The position numbers were made by a program, and so were the translations under genes. From Phytoactinopolyspora alkaliphila (GTDB taxonomy: Bacteria; Actinomycetota; Actinomycetes; Jiangellales; Jiangellaceae), in assembly GCF_010550695.1 (NCBI RefSeq), contig NZ_JAAGOB010000012.1, positions 113,860 to 177,859 on the forward strand: a stretch of 64,000 nucleotides of DNA, written 5' to 3'. This document shows, in pieces, positions 43,786 through 53,334 of this stretch. The notes beneath the pieces were generated by a model. It searched no databases. It saw nothing but the letters and a program-made list of their open reading frames with translations, and was not told the origin of the DNA. Each line of letters starts with the position of its first letter. Position 1 is the first letter of the stretch.

Positions 43786-44446
43786 GTTGCCGTTCCAGGC
43801 CGTCGAGCAGGGCTTGAAGACCGAACTCGAAGGTCTTGTCGGGGGAGGCAGCGTAGCCGGCCGCGGCCGGGCCGTCGAGGCGGACACGCAGCCGCGGGTA
43901 GTGCATGGCGATCTCGTGTGCTTCTGCCATTGCGTCATGGAGTCGTTGTTCCGTCGCGTGGTCCGCGCCGGTTCTCCGGCTGAGTGAGGCGGCCGCGGCA
44001 GCACCGGCAGCATTGCCGAGGACATAGGTGAAGACGGCGGCGGCCGCTTGATCCGCCTGGCCACCGGTGAAACCGGCGGCCTCGTAGGTGGCAAGGCTGT
44101 GATCGTCGTGACGGGCCTTGCCTTCTCCGTAGACCACGTGCGCGGCAAAGGCCTGCACCAGCCAGGGATGGCGGGTGAACATGCGATAGAGGTCGGTGGC
44201 CATGATCGTGGCCGCGGCACGCCAGCCGACGATGTCGAGGTCAGGCAGCTCGAGCTCACGCCATACCCGGTCGGTGGCGAGCAAGACGAGATTGTCCTTA
44301 CTTCTGACATGCCAATACATCGCCGTGGCTGCGGAGTCGAGCCGTTTGCCCAGGGCACGCATGTTCAGACCCTCGAGGCCCTCGGCATCCAGGAGTTCGA
44401 CGGCGGTGCTGACGATCTGGTCCCGGGTGAGGGTGTCACGTGCCAT
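43769..44446 (-). CDS. TetR family transcriptional regulator
   Basis: This 225-residue repressor-type protein has an N-terminal helix-turn-helix at about residues 5-50 ([57 protein letters not shown]) and a C-terminal ligand domain of the TetR_C (tetracycline-repressor) type with [15 protein letters not shown]. The ATG at 44446 gives the normal N-terminus. It is divergent from a small membrane protein gene, with three identical-pattern 15-bp sites between them, so it probably represses both. Confidence 0.92.
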   Translation of the reverse strand: MARDTLTRDQIVSTAVELLDAEGLEGLNMRALGKRLDSAATAMYWHVRSKDNLVLLATDRVWRELELPDLDIVGWRAAATIMATDLYRMFTRHPWLVQAFAAHVVYGEGKARHDDHSLATYEAAGFTGGQADQAAAAVFTYVLGNAAGAAAAASLSRRTGADHATEQRLHDAMAEAHEIAMHYPRLRVRLDGPAAAGYAASPDKTFEFGLQALLDGLERQLTRRG

Positions 44447-44467
44447 GGCCTCACGGTACGCGGGGAG

Positions 44468-44551
44468 TTGCACAAAGTTCAACGAGCCTCTTGCACATTG
44501 TTCAAGTAATGGTCTAGCGTGATCTCCACAACGAATTTGCACTTAGTTCAA
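44468..44551. promoter_or_regulatory. Three operator-like 15-bp repeats in the TetR/membrane-protein divergent region
   Basis: TTGCAC-N3-GTTCAA occurs at 44468-44482, 44491-44505 and 44537-44551. Each is near-palindromic (TTGMAC-N3-GTKCAA). Centres are 23 and 46 bp apart, all in the same direction and close to whole helical turns. The second covers the -35 of the membrane-protein promoter; the third ends 4 nt before its Shine-Dalgarno sequence. Confidence 0.75.
44491..44520 (+). promoter_or_regulatory. Promoter of the TetR-linked membrane protein gene
   Basis: TTGCAC (44491-44496) and TAGCGT (44515-44520) are 18 bp apart, with the predicted start about 40 nt before the ATG. The -35 lies inside the second TetR-site repeat. 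Confidence 0.5.
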
Positions 44552-44565
44552 GTCAGGAGCACGCC

Positions 44566-45084
44566 ATGAACATCCTCGCCGCGATCATGCAGTTGCTCGT
44601 CGCCGTCGCCTTCGTCAGCATCCCGGTCGTGCGCCATCGGTACGGCCCTGCCGCGAAGGCGGCTGCAGTAGGGGAATTGCGCCGTCAGGGCGTGCGCCCA
44701 CAGGTGCTGGAGGAGAACAAGATCCGATTCGATGCCGGAGGCCACGAGACCGCCGCTCCGGCCACGGTCGCCGCGGTGATGATCGTCATCGCCGGCATGA
44801 ACGTCGCTGGGGCGGATGCGGCCCCGGTTCTGACGTGGGTCTTCTGCGCCCTGGTCATGCTGATGAACATCGCGATCGTGTACAGCAATCTGACGGCCGT
44901 GAAATCCGTCGAGGCCGCTTTCCGCCGCAAGGGCGACCCGGCACTGGCCGGAGTCCAGGTCCTGCCCTTCCTTGAGGCGGCCGAGGGTGCCTTTCCAGGC
45001 TGGGTCCGGGCGCAGACCTATATCCGCAACACCGTGGTGTTCGCCGGATCCGCGATCGCCATGGTCGCTGTCTCGCTCGCTTGA
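44566..45084 (+). CDS. Four-span membrane protein of unknown function under TetR control
   Basis: This 172-residue protein has hydrophobic segments at about residues 4-22, 65-80, 86-106 and 150-170. Between the first two lies a charged cytoplasmic stretch (RHRYGPAAKAAAVGELRRQGVRPQVLEENKIRF). No family is recognised. AGGAG lies 6 nt before the ATG. Genes divergent from TetR regulators often encode efflux or detoxifying proteins that respond to the regulator's ligand, but nothing in the sequence shows transport chemistry. Confidence 0.78.
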   Translation: MNILAAIMQLLVAVAFVSIPVVRHRYGPAAKAAAVGELRRQGVRPQVLEENKIRFDAGGHETAAPATVAAVMIVIAGMNVAGADAAPVLTWVFCALVMLMNIAIVYSNLTAVKSVEAAFRRKGDPALAGVQVLPFLEAAEGAFPGWVRAQTYIRNTVVFAGSAIAMVAVSLA

Positions 45085-45152
45085 GGCTCACTGGCGATCC
45101 CGCGACCCGTCGGTACGGGGCTGCGGTTCGCAGCTTGGACTTCACTGCCGAC

Positions 45153-45230
45153 GGTTGACTTCTTCGCTCAGGATCGCGTTGCAGGGCCAGAAGCGCGGCC
45201 GAAACGCGATTCACGGCAGAGAAGTCAACC
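45153..45230. repeat. Interrupted inverted repeat between convergent genes
   Basis: GGTTGACTTCT (45153-45163) pairs with AGAAGTCAACC (45220-45230). Inside, ATCGCGTT (45173-45180) pairs with AACGCGAT (45203-45210). The intervening gaps are exactly 9 nt on both sides. It probably works as a bidirectional terminator; a remnant of a small mobile element is an alternative. The rest of 45085-45311 shows no gene. Confidence 0.65.
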
Positions 45231-45311
45231 CTGAGCTCAGAAGTGGCCGTCGGGCGCAGGACAGCCGATCCGTGTTCCTCAAAAGGAAGCGATCCAGCCC
45301 CGCGGCCGATC

Positions 45312-46538
45312 TCACCAGTCGTGGACGGTGCCGTCCAGTAGCCGGTTGACGGGCAGGTACGCGGGCTCGTAGGGGAACTTGGCGGCCAGGTCCTCGTCGT
45401 ACTCCACACCGATGCCGGGGGTCTCGCCGGGATGCAACAGGCCGTCCTCGAAGGTGTAGCTGGTGCGGAACACTTCCAGCGTCTCCGGCGACTGGCGCAT
45501 GTACTCCTGGATGCCGAAGTTGTGGATGGCGATGTCGAGATGCAAAGCGGCGGCCATGCCCACGGGGGAGATGTCCGTCGGGCCGTGGACACCAGACTTG
45601 ATCTGGTACTGAGCGGCGAAGTCGAACAGCTTCTTCATCGGAGACACGCCACCCGTGTGGGTCACGGCGGAGCGTACGTAATCGATGAGCTGCTCGGTAA
45701 TCAGCGTCTGATAGTCGAAGACTGTGTTGAAGATCTCGCCGATGGCCAGGGGCGTGGTGGTGTGCTGACGGACCAGCCGCAACGCCTCCTGGTTCTCCGC
45801 GGGTGTGCAGTCCTCGAGCCAGAACAGGTCGTACGGCTCGAGCGCCTTGCCCAGCTTCGCGGCCTGGATGGGGGTCATGCGGTGATGCCCGTCGTGCAGC
45901 AGGGGCAGGTCCGGTCCGAACTCGTTGCGCACGGCCTCGAACACCGCGGGCAGGTGCCGCAGATAGGACCTGGTGTCCCACTGTTCCTCTGTGGGCAGAG
46001 CAGCGCGCCGCGCGGGCTCGTAGTCGTACCGCTCGCCGATCTTGGTGCTTGCCGCCACTCCGTAGACCGATTCCAGTCCAGGCACACCGGTCTGGACACG
46101 GATCGCGCGGTAGCCGAGCTCCAGGTGTGCGCGGATGGAGTCGAACAGCGCTTCGGTGTCGAATCCGCTGGCATGCCCGTAGGCGAGCGCACCGCGGCGG
46201 CTCGCGCCCCCGAGCAGCTGATAGAGCGGCAGCCCGGCCACTTTGGCCTTGATGTCCCAGAGTGCGACGTCGACGGCGGCGAGGGCGGCCATGGTGACCG
46301 GCCCGCGCCGCCAGTACGCACCGCGGTAGAGGTACTGCCAGGTGTCCTCGATCCGGTGGGCGTCACGCCCGATCAGCAACGCGCTCACGTGGTCACGCAG
46401 ATACGACGCCACGGCCAGCTCGCGGCCGTTCAACGTGGCGTCGCCGTAACCCACCACGCCGTCGTCGGTAGTGATCTTCAACGTGACGAAGTTCCGGCCT
46501 GGGCTGGTGATGAGCACGTCAACCTGGTTGATCTTCAT
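45312..46538 (-). CDS. Enolase-superfamily D-mannonate dehydratase-like protein (ManD/RspA group)
   Basis: This 408-residue enzyme matches the ManD family in length and motifs: R147 and Y159, then D216-G-H218 in [24 protein letters not shown] with a metal Glu, AIGEIFN with another, and [19 protein letters not shown]. Family members dehydrate D-mannonate or D-gluconate; some have little activity, so the exact substrate is open. The ATG at 46538 has GGAG 6 nt upstream and gives the usual [17 protein letters not shown] start. It stands alone with no linked sugar transporter. Confidence 0.9.
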   Translation of the reverse strand: MKINQVDVLITSPGRNFVTLKITTDDGVVGYGDATLNGRELAVASYLRDHVSALLIGRDAHRIEDTWQYLYRGAYWRRGPVTMAALAAVDVALWDIKAKVAGLPLYQLLGGASRRGALAYGHASGFDTEALFDSIRAHLELGYRAIRVQTGVPGLESVYGVAASTKIGERYDYEPARRAALPTEEQWDTRSYLRHLPAVFEAVRNEFGPDLPLLHDGHHRMTPIQAAKLGKALEPYDLFWLEDCTPAENQEALRLVRQHTTTPLAIGEIFNTVFDYQTLITEQLIDYVRSAVTHTGGVSPMKKLFDFAAQYQIKSGVHGPTDISPVGMAAALHLDIAIHNFGIQEYMRQSPETLEVFRTSYTFEDGLLHPGETPGIGVEYDEDLAAKFPYEPAYLPVNRLLDGTVHDW

Positions 46539-46777
46539 GATTCTCCGAGTTCGCTGTTCGCCAGGGCGCAGGCCGTTTCCGCCGCGCTCCACAGAGTATC
46601 GAGCCACGCCGCCCGGCCGAGCGCAAGCGGTTGCCAACTCTTGCCCAGGCGTCTCCCCGGGCGCTTCGGCGCGTCACACGCGCCGAAGGGGGGAGCACCG
46701 AAGAGATCGGCGCGGTAGGGTCGGGCTGAGAATTCGAACGGTGAACACGAACCCTGCACGGAAAGGGCGGCACTTCC

Positions 46778-47170
46778 ATGTCCGTAGGCGAGATCGCTGG
46801 GCTCATCGCGGCCGTGGCCTTCGTCGCACTGGTAGCCATTCTGGCGCTGCCGGTCATCAAGCTCGGCAAGACCGTCGACGAACTGACGTATACCGTGCGC
46901 GACCTGCGCCAGGAGCATGTCGCCAAGACGGCTGTGACGGTCGATGAGACGAATGCGCTGCTGGCGTCCACCAACGCGCAGTTGCAGCGCGTCGACGCGA
47001 TCACCTCCAACGCTCAGACGGTCACCACCAACGTGGCCGCGATGTCGTCACTGTTCGCGGCGACCTTGGGTGGTCCCATGGTCCGGGTGGCGGCGTTCAC
47101 GTACGGAGTACGCCGGGCCATGGCCCACCGCCGGGACGGCGGCCGGCGCGGACGAGGAGGGCAGCGGTGA
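46778..47170 (+). CDS. DUF948 domain-containing membrane-anchored protein
   Basis: This 130-residue protein has an N-terminal span (about residues 5-27), then LGKTVDELTYTVRDLRQEHVAKTAVTVDETNALL, a coiled-coil segment typical of DUF948, and an Arg/Gly-rich tail. Its GTGA overlap with the next gene indicates translational coupling. Together with the DUF6167 gene it precedes alaS in many actinobacteria. Function is unknown. Confidence 0.88.
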   Translation: MSVGEIAGLIAAVAFVALVAILALPVIKLGKTVDELTYTVRDLRQEHVAKTAVTVDETNALLASTNAQLQRVDAITSNAQTVTTNVAAMSSLFAATLGGPMVRVAAFTYGVRRAMAHRRDGGRRGRGGQR

Positions 47171-47466
47171 AGCGGCTGTTCTGGATTGCGCTGGGCGCCA
47201 CGGCCGGGGTGCTTGTCGTCCGGAAGCTGACCAGGGCGGCGGAGAGCCTCACCCCTGAGGGCGCGGCCGGCCAGGTCTCCAAGACCTTCGGCTCGGTCTC
47301 GGCGTCCATCCGCGAGTTCGCCGACGACGTCCGCGCGAGCATGGCCGAACGCGACACCGAGCTCCGCCACGCTCTCGGCATCGACGAAAATGGTGAGAGC
47401 GGCCCGGCGGACCTCGCCGCGCTTGATGATCTTGCTCACAACTACCAGCGGAGAGGCACCCACTGA
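47167..47466 (+). CDS. DUF6167 family protein
   Basis: This 99-residue protein has one N-terminal span (LFWIALGATAGVLVVRKL, about residues 4-21) followed by an amphipathic helical part with TPEGAAGQVSKTFGSVSASIREFADDVRASMAERDTELRHALG. It is a conserved actinobacterial neighbour of alaS. The GTG start overlaps the upstream stop by 4 nt, and alaS starts 2 nt after its end. Confidence 0.85.
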   Translation: MKRLFWIALGATAGVLVVRKLTRAAESLTPEGAAGQVSKTFGSVSASIREFADDVRASMAERDTELRHALGIDENGESGPADLAALDDLAHNYQRRGTH

Positions 47467-47468
47467 TC

Positions 47469-50150
47469 ATGGAAACCGCCGAGATCCGGCGCCGCTTCCT
47501 CGACCACTTCGAACGGAACGGTCACACGGTCGTCCCCAGCGCTTCCCTGATCTCACCCGATCCGTCGGTGCTGTTCACCATCGCCGGCATGGTGCCGTTC
47601 ATCCCGTACCTGACGGGGCAGCAGCCGGCGCCGTGGGCCCGCGCCACCAGCGTCCAGAAGTGCATCCGGACCTCGGACATCGAAGAAGTCGGCAAGACCA
47701 CGCGGCACGGCACGTTCTTCCAGATGAACGGCAACTTCTCGTTCGGTGACTACTTCAAGGAAGGCGCCATCGGGTACGCGTGGGAGCTCATCACGCGGGC
47801 GCAGGCCGACGGCGGATACGGCTTCGACCCGGCAAAGATCTGGGTGACGGTCTATCACGACGACGACGAAGCGGCCGCCCTGTGGAGGAAGATCGCGGGC
47901 CTGCCCGAGGAGCGAATCCAGCGGCGCGGGCTCAAGGACAATTACTGGCACACCCACCAGCCAGGCCCCGGTGGCCCGTGCAGCGAGATCTACTACGACC
48001 GCGGACCCGAGCACGGTCCCGACGGCGGTCCGGTGGTGGACGAGGACCGGTTCCTTGAGATCTGGAACCTGGTGTTCATGCAGGAGGAAATCACCGACGT
48101 CGAGAGCCAGGAGAAATTCCGGGTGGTCGGTGACCTGCCGTCGAAGAACATCGACACCGGCATGGGCATGGAGCGGGTCGCCTACCTGCTGCAGGGCGTC
48201 GACAACATGTATGAGACCGACCAGGTGTTCCCCGTGATCGAGCGCGCGTCGGAGCTGACCGGCAAGCGCTACGGGGCCGATCACGGGGACGATGTCCGCA
48301 TGCGGGTAGTCGGCGACCACGTGCGCAGCTCCCTGATGCTCATCGGCGACGGCGTCACCCCCTCCAACGAGGGCCGGGGCTACGTGCTGCGCCGCCTTCT
48401 GCGGCGCAGTGTGCGCGCCATGCGGCTGCTGGGCGTCGACGAGCGCACGCTGCCCGAGCTGCTGCCGGTGAGCCGGGACGCGATGAAGGCAGCGTATCCA
48501 GAGCTGGAGAGCGACTTCACCCGCATCTCGCGCATCGCCTACGCCGAGGAGGAGACGTTCCGCAAGACGCTGCAGACCGGGACGCAGATCTTCGACGTGG
48601 CCGCCGCCGACACCAAGAAGGCGGGTCAGGCCACGCTGGGCGGGAGTACGGCTTTCAAGCTCCACGACACCTACGGCTTCCCCATCGACCTCACCCTGGA
48701 GATGGCCTCTGAACAGGGCCTCGCGGTGGACGAGGGCGAGTTCCGGCGGTTGATGGCCGAGCAGCGCGACCGCGCCAAGGCGGACGCCCGCGCGAAGAAG
48801 ACCGGCGGCGTGGACACAAGCGCGTACCGGGAGCTGCGTGCGGCCGGCCCCACAGTGTTCACCGGGTACGAGGAGCTCAGGACCGACACGCGAGTACGGG
48901 GCCTGCTGCGCGACGGCGAGACCGTGCCCGCCGCGCACGAGGGCGAGACCGTCGAGCTCGTCCTCGACCGGACGCCCTTCTACGCCGAATCCGGTGGTCA
49001 GGACAGCGACGCCGGCCTCATCACGGCTGACGGCACTGAACTCGAGGTGCTCGACGTTCAGCGCCCGGTCAAGGGTCTGATCGTGCACCGTGTCCGGGTG
49101 CGCAAAGGTGAGCTGCTCAGCGGCCAGGACGTCTTCGCCCAGGTCGATCCGGAATGGCGTGTCGGCGCTTGCCAGGCGCATTCGGGCACGCACGTCGTGC
49201 ACGCGGCGTTGCGCGAGGTGCTCGGCCCGCAGGCGCTGCAGAGCGGCTCCTACAACAAGCCGGGCTATTTGCGGCTGGACTTCGCGTGGGGACAGGCGCT
49301 GGGACCGGTCACGCGCAGTGAGGTCGAAGAGGCCGCCAACCTGGGCATCCGTCGCGACCTGCCCGTCTCAGCCACGTACATGCCGCTGGAGAAGGCGCGA
49401 GAGATCGGTGCGCTCGCCCTGTTCGGCGAGACCTACGACGAGGAAGTCCGCGTCGTGGAGATGGGCGGCGAATGGTCGCGCGAGCTCTGTGGAGGTACGC
49501 ACGTCTCCCACTCTTCGCAGATCGGCTTGGTCACTCTGACCGGCGAGAGCTCGGTCGGCGCCGGCTCGCGCCGGGTGGAGGCCTTCGTGGGCATCGAGGG
49601 CTTCCGCTACCTCGCCAAGGAGCGCACGCTGGTCAGCCAGCTCGCCGACACCCTCAACGTTCAGCCCGAACAGCTGCCGGAGCGGGTATCCCGGCTAGTC
49701 GCCCAGGTGCGTGACGCGGAGAAGAAGCTCGCCGCGCTGCGGGCCCAGGAGCTCGGCGCGCAAGCGGGGCAGCTGGCCGCGGGCGCTAAGGACGTCTATG
49801 GTGTCCGGTTCGTCGCGCACGAGGCCCCGGCCGGAAGCGCCGCCGACGAGCTTCGCGGACTGGTGCTCGACGTCCGCGGCAAGCTGGGATCCGATGCTCC
49901 GTCCGTCGTGGCGATGGCTTCGGTCGGGTCCAACGGCCGCCCGACGGTCGTGGTCGCCACCAACGAACGAGCCAGGGAGTGGGGCCTCAAGGCCGGGTCC
50001 CTGGTCCGCGTGGCCGCGCAGACTCTCGGCGGCGGAGGCGGTGGCAAGGACGACGTCGCCCAGGGCGGGGGCACCGATCCGGCGAAGACCACCGAGGCGC
50101 TCGGCCGTGTCGAGCACCTCGTCGGCGAGACTGTGACGCGTGGGGGCTGA
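47469..50150 (+). CDS. alaS: Alanine--tRNA ligase
   Basis: This 893-residue class II synthetase has its catalytic core in the first 400 residues (FTIAGMVPFIPYLTGQQPAPW, GNFSFGDYFKEGAIGYAWELIT, GMGMERVAYLLQG). The editing domain carries HSGTHVVHAALREVLG and the zinc Cys-His site ELCGGTHVSHSSQIG. The C-terminal DHHA1-like/C-Ala domain ends in a Gly-rich stretch (GGGGGGKDD). All regions are intact. Confidence 0.97.
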   Translation: METAEIRRRFLDHFERNGHTVVPSASLISPDPSVLFTIAGMVPFIPYLTGQQPAPWARATSVQKCIRTSDIEEVGKTTRHGTFFQMNGNFSFGDYFKEGAIGYAWELITRAQADGGYGFDPAKIWVTVYHDDDEAAALWRKIAGLPEERIQRRGLKDNYWHTHQPGPGGPCSEIYYDRGPEHGPDGGPVVDEDRFLEIWNLVFMQEEITDVESQEKFRVVGDLPSKNIDTGMGMERVAYLLQGVDNMYETDQVFPVIERASELTGKRYGADHGDDVRMRVVGDHVRSSLMLIGDGVTPSNEGRGYVLRRLLRRSVRAMRLLGVDERTLPELLPVSRDAMKAAYPELESDFTRISRIAYAEEETFRKTLQTGTQIFDVAAADTKKAGQATLGGSTAFKLHDTYGFPIDLTLEMASEQGLAVDEGEFRRLMAEQRDRAKADARAKKTGGVDTSAYRELRAAGPTVFTGYEELRTDTRVRGLLRDGETVPAAHEGETVELVLDRTPFYAESGGQDSDAGLITADGTELEVLDVQRPVKGLIVHRVRVRKGELLSGQDVFAQVDPEWRVGACQAHSGTHVVHAALREVLGPQALQSGSYNKPGYLRLDFAWGQALGPVTRSEVEEAANLGIRRDLPVSATYMPLEKAREIGALALFGETYDEEVRVVEMGGEWSRELCGGTHVSHSSQIGLVTLTGESSVGAGSRRVEAFVGIEGFRYLAKERTLVSQLADTLNVQPEQLPERVSRLVAQVRDAEKKLAALRAQELGAQAGQLAAGAKDVYGVRFVAHEAPAGSAADELRGLVLDVRGKLGSDAPSVVAMASVGSNGRPTVVVATNERAREWGLKAGSLVRVAAQTLGGGGGGKDDVAQGGGTDPAKTTEALGRVEHLVGETVTRGG

Positions 50151-50157
50151 CCCGGCG

Positions 50158-50616
50158 ATGCGCCGCGGCGTCAGACTGGCGGTGGACCTCGGCAAGGTGC
50201 GCATCGGGGTGGCGGCCTCGGACCCGAACGGGGTCCTCGCCTCCCCGGTGGAAACCGTTCCGCGGGGACCGGGCGATCTCGACCGGCTGGCCGCCCTGGT
50301 ACGCGAACGAGAGGCGGTTGAAGTGCTGCTGGGACTCCCCAGGAGCCTCTCCGGCGACGAGGGTCCGGCGGCGGTAGAGGTACGCGCGTTTGCTACCACT
50401 TTGGCTGAACATGTGTCACCATGTCCTGTCCGATTGGTCGACGAACGGATGACCACCTCGGTGGCGGCCCGTGCCATGCGAGCCAGTGGGGTGTCCGCCC
50501 GGCGCGGGCGGCAGACGATCGACCAGGCGGCCGCGATGGTGATCTTGCAAGACGCATTGGACGCCGAGCGCACACAGGGAGCGCCGCCGGGAGAGGTTGT
50601 GACAGCAGCGTCATGA
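50158..50616 (+). CDS. ruvX: Holliday junction resolvase RuvX (YqgF family)
   Basis: This 152-residue RNase-H-fold nuclease is thought to process pre-16S rRNA. RLAVDLGKVRIGVAASDPNGVLASPVETV contains the first catalytic Asp, LLGLPRSLSGDEGP the second conserved block, RLVDERMTTSVA the catalytic Glu, and IDQAAAMVILQDAL the last Asp. ATG 50158 gives the family N-terminus MRRGVRLAVDLG; GTG 50140, overlapping alaS, is an alternative. Its stop overlaps the mltG start. Confidence 0.93.
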   Translation: MRRGVRLAVDLGKVRIGVAASDPNGVLASPVETVPRGPGDLDRLAALVREREAVEVLLGLPRSLSGDEGPAAVEVRAFATTLAEHVSPCPVRLVDERMTTSVAARAMRASGVSARRGRQTIDQAAAMVILQDALDAERTQGAPPGEVVTAAS

Positions 50617-51773
50617 GCTACGTGGGCAATGCGGCTGAAGACGCCGAGGCGCCTCCTCGCCGACGCCGGGGTGGACGACGCAGGAAGCGCAAGAAGCGCA
50701 AGATCGGCTCGTTCTTCGCCGTGATCCTCTCCCTGGCGGTGGTGGGCGGCCTGCTCGCCGGCATCTACTACGGCGGCAGCGCCATTCTCGGCTCGTTCTC
50801 GGACATGTTCGAAGGCGCCGAAGACTATCCCGGCCCGGGCACCGGTGAGGTGACCGTCACCATCGAAGAGGGTGCCAGCCTACGGGCGATGGGTGGCGTG
50901 CTCGAGGAAGCCGACGTCGTCGCCAGCCGGGAGGCGTTCGTCCAGGCCGCGGAGAGTAACGGCGGCGCCATCCAGCCCGGCACCTACACCCTCGCCCAGC
51001 AGATGAGCGCCGAAGACGCGGTCACGGCTCTGATCGAAGGTGGCGGGGTCACGGAGCGGGTCACCGTTCCCGAAGGCTTCCGGGAACGCCAGACCATCGC
51101 GCGGCTGGCCCGGGACACCGAGTTCGACGAGGAGGCGCTGACCGAGGCGTTGGAGTCGGTCGAACTACCGGACTACGCCGAGGGCGAGGCCGAAGGATTC
51201 CTGTTCCCCGCCACGTACGATCTTCGGCAGGACACGACGCCGGAGTTCCTGCTGCAGTCGATGGTGGACCGGTTCGACCAGGCGGAGCGTTCGCTCGACC
51301 TGACCGTCCGTGCTGACGAGCGGGAGTTGAGTGTCCGGCAGGTCGTCACCGTGGCCAGCATCATCCAGCGTGAGGTCGGCTCCGAGGCGGACATGCCTCT
51401 GGTAGCAGACGTGATTTACAACCGGCTCTCGGGCGCATGCGCGGACGCCGGAGTGCCGGACAGGCGTCTTCAGATGGACTCCACGGTGCACTACGCGGTG
51501 GACGACTACTCGTCGGTCTTCACGTCCCGTGAGATGCGCCAGATCGACTCGCCGTACAACACCTACGTGAACGGCGGGCTGCCACCCGGACCGATCGCCT
51601 CACCCGGAGAGTCTGCGCTGGCCGCGGCTGTGGATCCGGCGGAAGAGGGCAACTGCTACTTCGTGACGGTGAACCTGGAGACAGGCGAGACGAAGTTCGC
51701 CGCCACCGAGGCGGAGCACAACGCGAACGTGGAGGAATTGCGCGCGTACTGCCGGGAGAGCGATCAGTGCTGA
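50613..51773 (+). CDS. mltG: Endolytic murein transglycosylase MltG
   Basis: This 386-residue membrane-anchored glycan-strand cleaving enzyme releases new peptidoglycan strands. A basic N-terminus (RRRRGGRRRKRKKRK) precedes one span (about residues 33-55). A LysM-like region (VTVTIEEGASLRAMGGVLEEADVV) follows. The catalytic Glu is in VASIIQREVGSEADMPLVADVIYNRL, and MDSTVHYAV and SPYNTYVNGGLPPGPIASPG are further family blocks. The ATG overlaps the ruvX stop (ATGA). Confidence 0.95.
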   Translation: MSYVGNAAEDAEAPPRRRRGGRRRKRKKRKIGSFFAVILSLAVVGGLLAGIYYGGSAILGSFSDMFEGAEDYPGPGTGEVTVTIEEGASLRAMGGVLEEADVVASREAFVQAAESNGGAIQPGTYTLAQQMSAEDAVTALIEGGGVTERVTVPEGFRERQTIARLARDTEFDEEALTEALESVELPDYAEGEAEGFLFPATYDLRQDTTPEFLLQSMVDRFDQAERSLDLTVRADERELSVRQVVTVASIIQREVGSEADMPLVADVIYNRLSGACADAGVPDRRLQMDSTVHYAVDDYSSVFTSREMRQIDSPYNTYVNGGLPPGPIASPGESALAAAVDPAEEGNCYFVTVNLETGETKFAATEAEHNANVEELRAYCRESDQC

Positions 51774-52633
51774 ACGGTTCGCCGGACGACGCGATGCCGG
51801 GCCGACGCCGCGAATGCGCGGTGCTCGGCGCGCCCGTGGTGCACTCGCTGTCGCCGGTGATTCATCGCGCGGCCTACCGCCACCTGGGGCTCGACTGGCG
51901 GTACTCCGCCCATGAGGTCGACGAGGAGACGTTCGCGGACTTCATCGCCGGCCTCGACGAAGACTGGCGAGGGCTCTCACTGACCATGCCCCTCAAACGG
52001 GTGGCCTTCCAGGTCGCCACGCAGACGTCGGATCTCGCCCGGCGTGTCGGCGCGGCGAACACCCTGATCCGCTCCGATGACGGGTGGTTCGCCGAGAACA
52101 CCGACGTGCCCGGTTTCATCGCCGCCCTGCGAGAGCGTGGAGTGCCCGCGCCGGAGACGGTGTGCGTGTGGGGAGGCGGAGCCACCGCCGCGAGCGTCCT
52201 GGCAGCCATGGGTCTGTTCGATGCCGGCTCCACCCACGTCCACGCCCGCTCCGCGGAGCGGGCACAAGCAGCACTCGACGTGGCGGAGGCGTTCGGGCAC
52301 TCCGCACGCCACGCCGGCTGGGACGTGACGGAGCACTGCCATGAGGCCCAGCTCATCGTGAACACGGCGCCGGGTGGTGCGGTCGACGCCTACGCCAGCA
52401 CTTTGGCCGGCGCCGCGGCACCGGCTCGGGTGTTGTTCGACGTGATCTACGACCCCTGGCCGACACCCTTGGCTGCCGGCTGGTCCGCTGGCGGAGGCGT
52501 CGTCGTCAATGGCCTGGATCTCCTCGTCCATCAGGCGTTGGAACAGATCACGTTGATGACCGGCAGCGAGGTGCCGGTCAAGGTGCTGCGTGATTCCGCC
52601 GAGCAGGCCCTGGCCACCCGCACCGCGACGTGA
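51767..52633 (+). CDS. aroE: Shikimate dehydrogenase
   Basis: This 288-residue shikimate-pathway enzyme reduces 3-dehydroshikimate with NADPH. LGAPVVHSLSPVIHRAAYRHLGLDWRY binds shikimate, LTMPLK gives the catalytic Lys, ENTDVPGF the Asp partner, and VWGGGATAASVLAAM the NADP loop (WGGG in place of the usual GAGG). NGLDLLVHQALEQITLMTG closes the fold. The GTG overlaps the end of mltG by 7 nt. Its position in alaS-ruvX-mltG-aroE order is standard. Confidence 0.95.
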   Translation: MLNGSPDDAMPGRRRECAVLGAPVVHSLSPVIHRAAYRHLGLDWRYSAHEVDEETFADFIAGLDEDWRGLSLTMPLKRVAFQVATQTSDLARRVGAANTLIRSDDGWFAENTDVPGFIAALRERGVPAPETVCVWGGGATAASVLAAMGLFDAGSTHVHARSAERAQAALDVAEAFGHSARHAGWDVTEHCHEAQLIVNTAPGGAVDAYASTLAGAAAPARVLFDVIYDPWPTPLAAGWSAGGGVVVNGLDLLVHQALEQITLMTGSEVPVKVLRDSAEQALATRTAT

Positions 52634-53322
52634 TCGCGCTACTCGCCGTGGCCGGCCTGATGGTCGGCGCCGCGCTGCCGTGGGGCATCTCCCGGATCCC
52701 GGACCGAGCACCGGCGGACGGCGAGCCTGCTGTCACGTCGTATCGCGAGTTGTCCAGCCTTCACGGCCTCCCGGTCATTCTCGGAGTGTCGGCGGCGGGG
52801 ATCTGGGCCTTCATGGGCTTGGCACGTGCCGAACTCTCGTCGGCCCTGCCCGCATTTCTTCTGGTAGGCGCGCTCGGGGTGGCGATGGCTTACGTGGACA
52901 TCCGCGAGCATCGACTGCCCGACTGGTTGACGTACCCAGCACTGGTGGGCGCCGCGGTGGCGCTCGCGGTGGCCGCCGGGGTGGATGGCGAATGGGGAGC
53001 CTATGCCCGGGCGTGGGCGGGTGCCGGTGCCTGCGTCGCCTTCTATCTCTTCCTGGCGGTGCTGCGCCCGAGCGACCTCGGCCTGGGCGATGTCAAACTC
53101 AGCGCGGTGATCGGCTTGCTACTGGGCTGGATCGGATGGCCGGTGCTGATCTTCGGAGTCTTCAGCGCCTTCGTGGTGGGTGCGCTGCTCGGCCTGCTGC
53201 TGATCGTCGCCGGTCGGGCGGGCCGGCGCAGCGCCATCCCGTTCGGCCCACCGATGCTGGTCGGGATGGTACTGGCCGTCGTATGGGGCCAGACCCTCGT
53301 CGACGCCTACCTCACCCTGTGA
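52630..53322 (+). CDS. A24 family prepilin peptidase
   Basis: This 230-residue membrane aspartyl protease has about six to seven spans. Catalytic aspartates are in AYVDIREHRLPDWLT and GLGDVKLSAVIGLLLGW, both intact. It lacks the N-terminal methyltransferase cysteine domain of Gram-negative PilD, as is usual in actinobacteria, where such enzymes mature Flp/Tad-type pilins. No pilin gene is in the window. The GTG overlaps the aroE stop. Confidence 0.92.
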   Translation: MIALLAVAGLMVGAALPWGISRIPDRAPADGEPAVTSYRELSSLHGLPVILGVSAAGIWAFMGLARAELSSALPAFLLVGALGVAMAYVDIREHRLPDWLTYPALVGAAVALAVAAGVDGEWGAYARAWAGAGACVAFYLFLAVLRPSDLGLGDVKLSAVIGLLLGWIGWPVLIFGVFSAFVVGALLGLLLIVAGRAGRRSAIPFGPPMLVGMVLAVVWGQTLVDAYLTL

Positions 53323-53334
53323 CGGCCCGCCCCA

